Source: Dehalococcoidia bacterium (GTDB taxonomy: Bacteria; Chloroflexota; Dehalococcoidia; UBA1151; UBA1328). From it: a stretch of 15,985 bases of DNA. The notes beneath the pieces are model-generated. The model made no database searches and was not told where the DNA came from. It saw nothing but the letters and a program-made list of their open reading frames with translations. Below are positions 7,001 through 13,925 of the stretch, in pieces. The stretch is from assembly GCA_030745955.1 (NCBI GenBank), contig JASLNQ010000015.1, forward strand, positions 1 to 15,985. The letters run 5' to 3'. Both the position numbers and the translations under genes were made by a program. Position 1 is the first letter of the stretch. Every line of letters begins with the position of its first letter.

Positions 7001-7807
7001 TCAAACCTCCCGCACTGGGATCCCGCGCTCGGCCAGGTACCCCTTGACTTCGGCAACCCGGAGTTCGCCAAAGTGGAAAAGCGATGCGGCCAGTACGGCA
7101 TCCGATTTGCCATCTGTAAGCGCATCGTAAAAGTGATCGAGCGCTCCTGCGCCACCACTGGCTATGACGGGGACTGTCACTGAATCGGATATCACGGAAA
7201 GCAGTTCGTTGTCGTACCCGGTCTTCTGACCATCAGCGTCCATGCTCGTAACAAGCAACTCGCCGGCGCCGATCTCCGTTGCCTGCCTTGCCCACTTCAC
7301 CGCATCGAGAGCAGTCGGACGGCGGCCACCGTGGGTGTATATCTGCCACATCGCCTCGGCCGGAACCCTGCCGTAACCCTCGATTTGAGATATGACAGGC
7401 TCGTCAACGCGTTTCACGTCCATCGCCAGGACCACGCACTGCGAACCGAACTCCCTGGCGCAATCTTCAATCAACTGAGGGCTGGCAACTGCAGCGCTGT
7501 TTACCGAAACCTTGTCGGCCCCGGCTTCGAGCATCCTGCGCATATCGTCGACCGTGCGGATTCCACCGCCTACGGTGAGCGGAATAAACACCTCCGACGA
7601 CACCTTCTCGACCACGTCGACCATGGTGTCGCGCGCATCGGAAGATGCGGTGATGTCGAGAAAGACCAGCTCGTCGGCACCCTCGGCGTTGTAGAAGGCA
7701 GCGAGTTCAGCCGGATCACCGGCGTCACGAATATCAACGAAACTGACGCCCTTGACAACGCGACCGGCATCGACGTCCAGGCATGGGATGACGCGGCGCG
7801 TCAACAT
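7001..7807 (-). CDS. hisF: Imidazole glycerol phosphate synthase cyclase subunit
   Basis: A 268-residue (beta/alpha)8 barrel that pairs with HisH and converts PRFAR plus HisH-derived ammonia into IGP and AICAR. Both catalytic aspartates are present: D11 in [17 protein letters not shown] and D130 in [23 protein letters not shown] (77-89), DKVSVNSAA and VIASGGAG are the phosphate-binding loops. It is slightly longer than many HisF proteins, with the extra length near residues 131-165. The ATG at 7807 is preceded by GGAG. It starts 15 bases after the methyltransferase stop and is followed 3 bases later by the HAD gene, which is probably translationally coupled. Confidence 0.97.
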   Translation of the reverse strand: MLTRRVIPCLDVDAGRVVKGVSFVDIRDAGDPAELAAFYNAEGADELVFLDITASSDARDTMVDVVEKVSSEVFIPLTVGGGIRTVDDMRRMLEAGADKVSVNSAAVASPQLIEDCAREFGSQCVVLAMDVKRVDEPVISQIEGYGRVPAEAMWQIYTHGGRRPTALDAVKWARQATEIGAGELLVTSMDADGQKTGYDNELLSVISDSVTVPVIASGGAGALDHFYDALTDGKSDAVLAASLFHFGELRVAEVKGYLAERGIPVREV

Positions 7808-7822
7808 CGTGGAATCTCCGGT

Positions 7823-8410
7823 CTACTTGCGGGCGACGATGATGTAGCGATGATGATTGAGCTGTCGGGATGTCAGCGTGCGCAGGCCAAGCGCCTCGGT
7901 CGACTTGCGTAAATCTTCCTGGGCCAGCCGTCTTGACGGAGCCGGGCCAACCCTGGGCTTGCCCTTGTCTCGTTCCGCGGTCGGTAGCCACTCGACAATC
8001 GCCATCCACCCGTACTTCTTCAGGAGTCGGGCACCCTCCTTGATGAGAGTCTTGGGACGGCTTGCTTCGTTCAGGACATCGGCGAGTACGATGCCATCCA
8101 GGGACTCATCGTCGAGCGGGACCTGGTTTTCCTTTGAAACCAGCGTTTCGATGTTGCCAAGCCGGGCCTTCTCGGCCTCTTCGCTGACGTGCTTCAGCAT
8201 CTCTTCTTGCACATCGACGGCATAACAGGTGCCCATGTACAGGTACTTCGCGATCGGAATCGTCAACCGACCGGGCCCCGAACCGATATCCCCGACCTTG
8301 TGGTCGGCGTGAATCGGCACCACGGCAATCATCGACTGAACGTCGAACGATTCCTCAAGCGTGGGGTGCAGCATGGCTTCCACTCGGTCGACTGAAGTTT
8401 TAGTTGGCAT
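7823..8410 (-). CDS. Class I SAM-dependent methyltransferase
   Basis: A 195-residue Rossmann-fold methyltransferase. Motif I is VGDIGSGPGRL (G40-D41-x-G43-x-G45), with the acidic end of beta-2 at D66 in YAVDVQEEM. SLDGIVLADVLNE matches the motif near the methyl-transfer site, and ARLLKKYGWMAIVEW the motif III-like helix and strand. The C-terminal part is basic. The family alone does not indicate a substrate (small molecule, RNA, protein or quinone). It lies between hisA (74 bases) and hisF (15 bases) on the same strand, so it is probably co-transcribed with histidine genes, although no methylation step belongs to the canonical pathway. The ATG at 8410 has only a weak purine stretch upstream. 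Confidence 0.85.
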   Translation of the reverse strand: MPTKTSVDRVEAMLHPTLEESFDVQSMIAVVPIHADHKVGDIGSGPGRLTIPIAKYLYMGTCYAVDVQEEMLKHVSEEAEKARLGNIETLVSKENQVPLDDESLDGIVLADVLNEASRPKTLIKEGARLLKKYGWMAIVEWLPTAERDKGKPRVGPAPSRRLAQEDLRKSTEALGLRTLTSRQLNHHRYIIVARK

Positions 8411-8484
8411 CCGTGTCTATCCCGTTCAAATTCTGTTTAGTTTCAGGTCAGGGCCGGTCTATTCTCGATCAGGCCGCCGGTGAA

Positions 8485-9222
8485 TCAACCGTCGGTGCCT
8501 GCCATTCCGTCAATCATTTGGATGGCGTGCGCTAGATCGATCCACCCGGCATATAAGGCCATGCCCGTAATGGCACCTTCCACACCCAACTCCGCCAGTT
8601 CCAACAGGTCATCGATTGCTGCGATCCCACCAGCCACGATAACAGGATATCGCAGGTTATCTTGCAGTTCGGTGACCGCAGTGAAGTTCGGGTGGGTTAA
8701 TGTGCCATCTCGACTCGTGTCCGTGTGGATAAATCGCCTGACTCCAAGCTCGACCATCTGCATCGCGTGGTCGACAGCGGTGACCTGTGACCCCTTGAGC
8801 CAGCCGCGGGTCTGGATAACACCGTCTCTTGCGTCCACGCCCACAATTACGTGTTCGGGTCCGAGATCCTCAACGGCCGATTGAACCTGGTCCGGGGCCT
8901 CGATGGCCGCAGTGCCGAAAATCACACGGTCGATACCCATATCGATAAGTCGCCGGGCCTCAGCGGCGTCACGCACACCACCGCCAAGTTGAACCGGGAT
9001 GTCAACCGCGCCCAAAATAGCCGACACCGCTGCGGCATTGCCCCGCACGCCGTCCCTGGCACCGTCGAGATCGACAACATGCAGCCGACGTGCACCCTGG
9101 TCGGCCCATCGCCGGGCTACCGCGGCAGGATCGTCGTCAAACACGGACTCGCGGTCGTAGTCGCCCTGGGTCAGGCGGACGCAGTGTCCGTTTCTCAGGT
9201 CAATTGCCGGCAGGATTTCCAT
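8485..9222 (-). CDS. hisA: ProFAR isomerase (1-(5-phosphoribosyl)-5-[(5-phosphoribosylamino)methylideneamino]imidazole-4-carboxamide isomerase)
   Basis: A 245-residue half-barrel-duplicated (beta/alpha)8 enzyme that isomerises ProFAR to PRFAR, the substrate of HisF/HisH. Features: MEILPAIDLRNGHCVRLTQG with D8, VVDLDGARDG, LGGGVRD (79-85), D130 in IVGVDARDG, TDTSRDGTL and VIVAGGIAAIDDL. D8 and D130 are the expected acid-base pair. The ATG at 9222 has no obvious Shine-Dalgarno. PriA-type dual HisA/TrpF function, known in some Actinobacteria, cannot be excluded by eye because no trp genes are in view. hisH lies 58 bases upstream on the same strand, and the methyltransferase 74 bases downstream. 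Confidence 0.96.
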   Translation of the reverse strand: MEILPAIDLRNGHCVRLTQGDYDRESVFDDDPAAVARRWADQGARRLHVVDLDGARDGVRGNAAAVSAILGAVDIPVQLGGGVRDAAEARRLIDMGIDRVIFGTAAIEAPDQVQSAVEDLGPEHVIVGVDARDGVIQTRGWLKGSQVTAVDHAMQMVELGVRRFIHTDTSRDGTLTHPNFTAVTELQDNLRYPVIVAGGIAAIDDLLELAELGVEGAITGMALYAGWIDLAHAIQMIDGMAGTDG

Positions 9223-9280
9223 AGGTGTTATTGATTCTTGTTTCTCTGTTTTGCCTGGCGAAGTGAGGTGTGGTGCGGGA

Positions 9281-9958
9281 TTACCCGTTTACTGAAGCCC
9301 TGGCCAGGGTGAGGAAATTTTCGTATATCTTCAGACCAATATCACCGCTTTTTTCGGGGTGAAACTGGGTCCCCACCACGTTGCCGTGTGCGACTGCTGC
9401 ACAAATCTCAACGCCGTAATCTGTTGTTGCAGCGACTTCTGCTTCACGGTCGGGCACGCACCGGTACGAGTGGACGAAGTAGAAGTGAGAACCCTGGGGA
9501 ATACCCTGGAAAAGGGGATTGCGCAGAGAGTCCTCACCGGTGAATGTCACCTCGTTCCAGCCCATGTGCGGAACCTTCATGCTGGCGCCCAACTCGTCGG
9601 TCATCCCGGTCGGAATGAGCCGGACATTCCCTTCCACCAGGCCAAGACCCGGCAGCTCACCCTCTTCGGAATTATCGAAAAGGACCTGCAGACCCACGCA
9701 TATGCACAAAAGGGGTTTACCGGAGGCGGCGAAATCTTTCACGGGCCCCGCCAGCCCCATAGTGTTCAGGGCGTTCATCACGGAATCGCTCGCACCGACA
9801 CCGGGCAATACGACCGCGTCGGCCTTCGCCAGGTCGACGGAATCACTCGTCACCAGTGGAACGGCACCAACTTTGTGCAGCGCCTTCTCGACACTGTGTA
9901 CGTTGGCCGCCCGTGTGTTGACGACGACTATGTGCGGTTGATTCGTGTTTGCGGGCAT
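9281..9958 (-). CDS. hisH: Imidazole glycerol phosphate synthase glutaminase subunit
   Basis: A 225-residue class I glutamine amidotransferase. It hydrolyses glutamine and channels ammonia to HisF. The nucleophile is C87 in LLCICVGLQVLF, and the catalytic His/Glu pair H200 and E202 lie in GTQFHPEKSG. HIVVVNTRAANVHSV near the N-terminus and LPGVGASD (51-58) are typical of HisH. The start is ATG at 9958, with an N-terminal tail of about eight residues before the first beta strand and no obvious Shine-Dalgarno. It is the first gene of the minus-strand his cluster and is divergent from the Fe-S carrier gene across a 223-base spacer. Confidence 0.96.
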   Translation of the reverse strand: MPANTNQPHIVVVNTRAANVHSVEKALHKVGAVPLVTSDSVDLAKADAVVLPGVGASDSVMNALNTMGLAGPVKDFAASGKPLLCICVGLQVLFDNSEEGELPGLGLVEGNVRLIPTGMTDELGASMKVPHMGWNEVTFTGEDSLRNPLFQGIPQGSHFYFVHSYRCVPDREAEVAATTDYGVEICAAVAHGNVVGTQFHPEKSGDIGLKIYENFLTLARASVNG

Positions 9959-10020
9959 TGTTGCTGACCGTGTCGTGCTTCGCTGCGCGCACCGACCTAC
10001 CGTCTACTTGTTCCATATCG

Positions 10021-10033
10021 TGAACTAAGTTCA
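10021..10033. promoter_or_regulatory. 13-bp palindrome TGAACTAAGTTCA
   Basis: A perfect palindrome with one central base, in the spacer between divergent hisH and the A-type carrier. It is 63 bases upstream of the hisH start. The shape resembles a dimeric repressor site; GAAC-N3-GTTC recalls LexA-type half-sites, but the Gram-positive SOS box uses N4, so no regulator is assigned. Confidence 0.35.
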
Positions 10034-10048
10034 GGACGCAGCCTTCCA

Positions 10049-10054
10049 ATTGTA
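10049..10054 (-). promoter_or_regulatory. Possible -10 element for the his cluster
   Basis: On the minus strand this reads TACAAT, a 5/6 match to the -10 consensus, which would give a leader of about 84 bases before hisH including the 10021-10033 palindrome. No good -35 is visible at 16-18 bases, so confidence is low. I saw no histidine-rich leader peptide in the leader. Confidence 0.25.
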
Positions 10055-10110
10055 GGTCGAAACGGACGGATTCATAGCTAAAATGGACATTACGCGAGTT
10101 TTTTGCGCAA

Positions 10111-10122
10111 AAGTCGCTAACG
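10111..10122. promoter_or_regulatory. 12-bp palindrome TTTTGCGCAAAA upstream of the Fe-S carrier gene
   Basis: A perfect 12-bp palindrome 59 bases before the ATG of the A-type carrier. It is flanked by two related CGCGAG/CGCGCGAG stretches at about 10093-10098 and 10131-10138. Its position suits an operator for the Fe-S maturation genes; the cognate factor is unknown. Confidence 0.4.
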
Positions 10123-10181
10123 CGCGAGAATAGAGACCGTAATCGCCTTATGGACTCGGCCAACCACAGCAGGTGAAATCT

Positions 10182-10544
10182 ATGACGACGGCAGCGCCGA
10201 ACCGCTCAGTACCAATCAACACCATTCAGATCACCGAAAAAGCCGCGAGCAAGGTAAAGCAGTTCGCGGCGGACCGGGGTATGGCCGAGTTCGGTCTGAA
10301 AGTTTCGGTAAAGGGTGGTGGATGTTCAGGGCTGACTTACGTACTCGACATCGTCGATGGTCCAGAGACCGACGACAAGGTCATCGACAACCATGGTGTC
10401 CAGGTTTACGTTCCCAAAAAGGCGTTCGTGTTCCTCGCCGGAACGGTGCTCGATTTCACTGACGGCCTGAACGGAAAGGGCTTTGAGTTCGCGAACCCGA
10501 ACGCCAAGCGCACCTGCGGCTGCGGAACTTCGTTCTCGGTCTAG
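10182..10544 (+). CDS. A-type iron-sulfur cluster carrier (IscA/SufA/ErpA family)
   Basis: A 120-residue HesB/IscA-fold protein that carries or inserts Fe-S clusters into client enzymes in the cytoplasm. The three invariant cysteines are present: C48 in GGGCSGL, and C112 and C114 in TCGCGTSF. I place the start at ATG 10182 rather than the in-frame GTG at 10173, because AGGTG (10171-10175) sits 6 bases before the ATG and overlaps the GTG. The first dozen residues are a variable tail before QITEKAASKVK. No iscS, iscU or suf genes are in view, so ErpA, IscA and SufA cannot be distinguished; a stand-alone gene next to ygfZ would suit an ErpA- or ISCA-like role. It is followed 47 bases later by the YgfZ-like gene. 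Confidence 0.93.
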   Translation: MTTAAPNRSVPINTIQITEKAASKVKQFAADRGMAEFGLKVSVKGGGCSGLTYVLDIVDGPETDDKVIDNHGVQVYVPKKAFVFLAGTVLDFTDGLNGKGFEFANPNAKRTCGCGTSFSV

Positions 10545-10591
10545 TAGCCACAACTACTTTCCTTCGTTCGCTACCTCAAGGCAGGGCTGAG

Positions 10592-11578
10592 TTGCAGACA
10601 CAATTGTCGAACCGGGCACAGGTTCAAGCAGATACCTCCCGGCTGGACGCGCTCGAAAACGGATGCGGGATTGTGCTGTGGGAAAGTGCGACGGTCGTCC
10701 AGCACACGGGTCCCGATGCGCTCGACCTGCTTCACCGGCTCACCACAAACGAACTGCTCTCCGTCACCGAAGGCCATGCCCGCCGGACGGTACTGACATC
10801 GGACCGCGGGCGAGTAGTCGATGTCTTCCTTGTGGCGCATGTTTCTGCAGATCAGTTGCTGCTGATATCGGATTCCGCTGACCCGGAAAGGACGATCTCG
10901 GCGATCGACCGCTATACGATCATCGAAGACGCCGAACTTGCCGACCTCTCCGATACCCACGCCCGTATCTCGCTGATCGGCCCCGGGGCTGCCCGGGTCA
11001 TCGAGTCGGTGCCTGGCGTGGCTGTCGGGAGCGATGTCAGCAGAATCGCAGAATTCGAGGATCAGTCGCTGACGGTCGTTTCTGATTCTTCACGTGGCGT
11101 TGTGTGGTTCGAGATCGTCCTGCCGAACGCCGTGACCGAAAACTTTGTTCGCGCGCTCGAAAATGCGGGGGCCGTCACCGCCGACCCGGCAAGTTTCGAC
11201 ATGTATCGCATCAACCACGGAATCCCCGGCTCGGACCGCGAATACGGGGAACACGCCAACCCGATCGAATCGGGCCTGCTCGACCTGATCGACTTCGATA
11301 AGGGCTGCTACGTCGGGCAGGAGGTCATCGCTCGCCTCGACGCCTACGACAAGGTGCAGCGAAACCTGAAAGTGCTGGAGTCCGCCGGACCGCTCGAAGC
11401 GGGAATGAAGCTTCAATTCGAGGCCGGTTCGAAGCTCGCCGGGATAGTTACCAGCGCCTCGCCGCGGGAAACCGCCAGCGGCCACTACCTGGCCCTGGGC
11501 CTGGTGCGGAAAACGTTCCTGGCGACCGGGACCGTGCTGAGTGCCGGCCCCGACCTGCCGAACATCAAAGTCCGGTAG
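10592..11578 (+). CDS. ygfZ: YgfZ/GcvT-domain folate-binding protein (IBA57-like)
   Basis: A 328-residue member of the YgfZ/IBA57 family, which uses a tetrahydrofolate-binding GcvT fold and supports maturation or repair of certain [4Fe-4S] enzymes, including tRNA-thiolating MiaB in E. coli. The diagnostic motif KGCYVGQEVIARL has the conserved cysteine C239. The N-terminal half (about 25-115) has VLWESATVVQHTGPDALDLL and LTSDRGRVVDVFLV typical of the GcvT-like domain; the C-terminal part is a small beta-barrel. It lacks the lengths and neighbours of true aminomethyltransferase GcvT. The start is TTG at 10592 with a GGCAGGG stretch upstream. The adjacency with an A-type carrier matches the ISCA-IBA57 partnership known in mitochondria. 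Confidence 0.92.
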   Translation: MQTQLSNRAQVQADTSRLDALENGCGIVLWESATVVQHTGPDALDLLHRLTTNELLSVTEGHARRTVLTSDRGRVVDVFLVAHVSADQLLLISDSADPERTISAIDRYTIIEDAELADLSDTHARISLIGPGAARVIESVPGVAVGSDVSRIAEFEDQSLTVVSDSSRGVVWFEIVLPNAVTENFVRALENAGAVTADPASFDMYRINHGIPGSDREYGEHANPIESGLLDLIDFDKGCYVGQEVIARLDAYDKVQRNLKVLESAGPLEAGMKLQFEAGSKLAGIVTSASPRETASGHYLALGLVRKTFLATGTVLSAGPDLPNIKVR

Positions 11579-11582
11579 GAGT

Positions 11583-11603
11583 CCTCCCGCCCTGCCAGGG
11601 AGG
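11583..11603. terminator. G/C-rich hairpin between convergent genes
   Basis: CCTCCC (11583-11588) and GGGAGG (11598-11603) form a 6-bp stem with a 9-nt loop, 5 bases after the ygfZ stop. A G-rich AGGGAGTTAGAGGGTGGG run follows, with no T-run. It may act as a terminator between ygfZ and the convergent URO-D gene, but its composition also fits a dispersed intergenic repeat like that at 101-130. The remaining 128 bases to 11731 show no supported gene. Confidence 0.4.
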
Positions 11604-11731
11604 GAGTTAGAGGGTGGGTTGCCCTCGCGTCTCTGCGGAACAATCCTGAGTATGAGTCACCGTGTCGTGCCCGACTTCCGCAGAAACGATCCGGACCTCG
11701 GTGTGAGCAAAGCCTCCAGAAACCTTCCGAT

Positions 11732-12775
11732 TCAAACCAGCGTTGCCATATCCAGCGGGTACCGGCCGAACTCCCGCGTCGCCTCTACCATGGCCCGGTA
11801 ATTTTCAGGCAGAACGCTTGAGTGAATGCTGTTCGACGACATCAACATGTACCCGCCGCCCGGACCCGCCTGCCGGATCGCCTCCTTCACCTCAGCCACC
11901 ACCTGCGAAACCGGTGCCTCGCTCAACGTTTTGCCACAATCGATATTCCCAAGCAGGCCGATCCGGTCGCCGTACCGTTCTTTCATGGCCAAAAGGTCCA
12001 TTCCGGCCGCCGGTTCGATCGGGTTCATGCCGTCAATGCCCGCATCGACCACCATGTCCATCAGCGGCCATACGTACCCGTCGCAGTGCTTCACTACGTA
12101 GCCACCCGCCGCCTGGCAGGTCTGCACCATGTTCCGGAAATACGGCAGGATGAACTCCTCGAACTGGACTGGCGACATGAATGGCCCCGTGTTGTACGCC
12201 CAGTCGTCGCCCAGCATGATCCCGTCAGCGCCCCGCTCAATCGCCCGGACTGCGATCCGGCAACAGTAATCGTTTACCACCTTCAAGACGGCATGCGCAA
12301 GCTCCGGGTCAACCATGAGGTCCATCAGGAACTCCGCCATGCCCCGTAACTCGCAGGCGGTCATGAACTCGGCCCGACTGTGCCAGAAGATGAACTTCTC
12401 GCCCTTGAACCGGCTCACGACATTCCGCAGGTCCTCGTAGTTCTCTTCGTTCTCCGGGTCCGGGGGTGAGTACGTTTCCAGGTCGGCAGCCGACTTGATG
12501 GGACCGTCGACCGGCGCATAGTCCTCAGCGGTGCGCGCCAGCACCACGCCCCACTGGTTCGTAAAGCGATCAGGCAGGTCATCAACGCCGCCGAGTCGCG
12601 CCGGCATCATCGCGGTGACGCCGTCCAGCCCCATCAACTCCGTGAATTCCGGTTCATCGGCGCACCCCGGAAACAGCGCCTCCCTCACATTTGGCGCTAT
12701 CGACCACTCCATCATCGGAATCATGTCCGGTTCTCGCTGCTCGAGCACCGCTTTGATCCTCTCGTAGCCGTTCAT
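11732..12775 (-). CDS. Uroporphyrinogen decarboxylase-superfamily protein, methyltransferase-like
   Basis: A 347-residue protein of the URO-D fold (COG0407). This superfamily includes HemE and cobalamin-dependent methyltransferases such as MtaA/MtbA/CmuA types. Visible blocks: MNGYERIKAVLEQREPDMIP at the N-terminus, GADGIMLGDDWAYNTGPFMSP (182-202), VVKHCDGYVWPLMDMVVDAG (227-246), GMNPIEPAAGMDL and LLGNIDCGKTLS (274-285). H230, C231 and C280 could be zinc ligands as in the methyltransferase branch. It lacks the HemE N-terminal substrate-binding hallmark, so heme synthesis is unlikely. The start is ATG 12775, with AAGGAG nine bases upstream; an upstream in-frame start near 12826 would add 17 non-conserved residues. 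No corrinoid protein lies beside it. Substrate unknown. Confidence 0.85.
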   Translation of the reverse strand: MNGYERIKAVLEQREPDMIPMMEWSIAPNVREALFPGCADEPEFTELMGLDGVTAMMPARLGGVDDLPDRFTNQWGVVLARTAEDYAPVDGPIKSAADLETYSPPDPENEENYEDLRNVVSRFKGEKFIFWHSRAEFMTACELRGMAEFLMDLMVDPELAHAVLKVVNDYCCRIAVRAIERGADGIMLGDDWAYNTGPFMSPVQFEEFILPYFRNMVQTCQAAGGYVVKHCDGYVWPLMDMVVDAGIDGMNPIEPAAGMDLLAMKERYGDRIGLLGNIDCGKTLSEAPVSQVVAEVKEAIRQAGPGGGYMLMSSNSIHSSVLPENYRAMVEATREFGRYPLDMATLV

Positions 12776-12906
12776 ACCTGTTCTCTCCTTGTTAGCACGG
12801 GCTGTCGAAGGGGTTGACCGGCACAAGCTTATACGGTTGACGCAGCCTGGTCCGGTGGCCGCGGTCCGATGAGGTTATCGCCGGAACTCGGGGCTCGGCC
12901 CTGTCC

Positions 12907-12945
12907 TGTTGTCAGCAGCACAACATCAAACGCTGATATACAGCG
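12907..12945. other. Two adjacent small inverted repeats in a 299-base spacer
   Basis: TGTTGT (12907-12912) pairs with ACAACA (12920-12925) across 7 bases, and CGCTG (12931-12935) pairs with CAGCG (12941-12945) across 5. They lie in the only long gene-free stretch, 12776-13074, between the URO-D gene and the fabL-like gene. Neither has a T-run. They may end the fab transcript or be operators for the URO-D gene. On the minus strand TATAAG at 12828-12833 could be a -10 for the URO-D gene, but its -35 is poor. Nothing else recognisable is in this spacer. Confidence 0.3.
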
Positions 12946-13074
12946 GACGAATGCGCCGATATTCGAGATTGGATCGGGCGACTACTCGCCCCGGGTCTCT
13001 GAGTTCTGTCAGGATCCGCGGTAGGGAGCCAGGTTCGGGACGACAGTTACGACGACGATGAAAATGTTCAGCCG

Positions 13075-13890
13075 TTACCTCTGGCGGAGGGTCTCGCCGC
13101 CATCGACCACGATCACCTGCCCGCGGATCATCTCGGCATCGCTACCACACAGCATCGCCACAACTTTTGAAACGTCGTCCGGCGTGATGACCCGTCCCGC
13201 GGGTGTCGGCCGGGACGCGATCTCCTTGACCCCCAGTTCGTCGGGGAATGCGTCGATAGCGTCGGTCATGACGTAGCCCGCCGATACGGTGTTCACGGCA
13301 ATCCCCTTCGCCCCCAGCTCAACAGCCAGGTACCGCGTCACAGCCTCGATTGCCGCCTTCGAAACACCCACCGCAAAGTAGGCGGGCAAAACCCGGTTCG
13401 CTCCCGGACTGGAAAGATTGATGATCCGGCCTCCCTCGGGCATCAGGCGGGCCACAGCCACCGAAAGTAGCCATGGGCCCCGTGCGTTGATGTCCATGGT
13501 CCAGTCCCAGTGCTTGGCCGCAAGCTCCGATGCCGGACGCATGACCCCCGAAGCAGCGTTGTTGACCAGGATGTCGACTCGCCCGAACTGCTTTTCGACC
13601 TTGCCAACCAACGCTTCGACCGCAGCTTCATCGCCAACGTGGGCCTTGATGCGAGCGCACGTGATTCCCTGCGCTTCGAGCTCTTCGACTATCGCCCTGG
13701 CCGCCGCGTGGTTCTTCAGGTAATTGACTACAACGGTCGCACCGCGCCGCCCCAGCTCCATAGCGATGGCCTTACCGATACCACGCGAGCCACCCGTTAC
13801 GAGCGCGATCTTGCCCGCAAGGTTTTTATCCGGGCCCGAAGGATTTGTTCCGGGTGTACTTGAATCGCTCAAATTGCACGCCAATCGCAC
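13075..13890 (-). CDS. fabL: SDR-family enoyl-ACP reductase, FabL-like
   Basis: A 271-residue short-chain dehydrogenase that I read as a FabL-type enoyl-ACP reductase, the last reductive step of fatty acid elongation (NADPH-dependent in Bacillus FabL). Cofactor motif VTGGSRGIG (31-39); NNAASGVMRP (110-119) and HWDWTMDINA (127-136) closely recall B. subtilis FabL as I remember it. The catalytic pair is Y171 and K178, a Y-x6-K spacing as in enoyl reductases, instead of the Y-x3-K of ordinary SDR ketoreductases. DAEMIRGQVIVVDGG near the end also fits. The first 25 or so residues are a polar extension absent from FabL. The start is uncertain: GTG 13890 or TTG 13872, neither with a clear ribosome site. 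It is 35 bases downstream of fabG. A generic SDR is the alternative. Confidence 0.82.
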   Translation of the reverse strand: MRLACNLSDSSTPGTNPSGPDKNLAGKIALVTGGSRGIGKAIAMELGRRGATVVVNYLKNHAAARAIVEELEAQGITCARIKAHVGDEAAVEALVGKVEKQFGRVDILVNNAASGVMRPASELAAKHWDWTMDINARGPWLLSVAVARLMPEGGRIINLSSPGANRVLPAYFAVGVSKAAIEAVTRYLAVELGAKGIAVNTVSAGYVMTDAIDAFPDELGVKEIASRPTPAGRVITPDDVSKVVAMLCGSDAEMIRGQVIVVDGGETLRQR

Positions 13891-13925
13891 GCTACCGAAA
13901 CGCCACTTGGCATTGAACGGCTTTG

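Noticed and set aside
9359..9967. A 202-residue plus-strand open frame opposite hisH
   Set aside because: It is antisense to a clear hisH with all catalytic residues; its translation has no family resemblance and is rich in His, Cys and Arg as expected of a shadow frame.
10021..10033. LexA/SOS box reading of GAAC-TAA-GTTC
   Set aside because: The Gram-positive SOS box has four bases between half-sites, here there are three, and neither flanking gene is an SOS gene. Kept only as an unassigned palindrome.
11652..11801. A short plus-strand frame after ygfZ
   Set aside because: It runs into the 3-prime end of the opposite URO-D gene, has no ribosome site and resembles no family.
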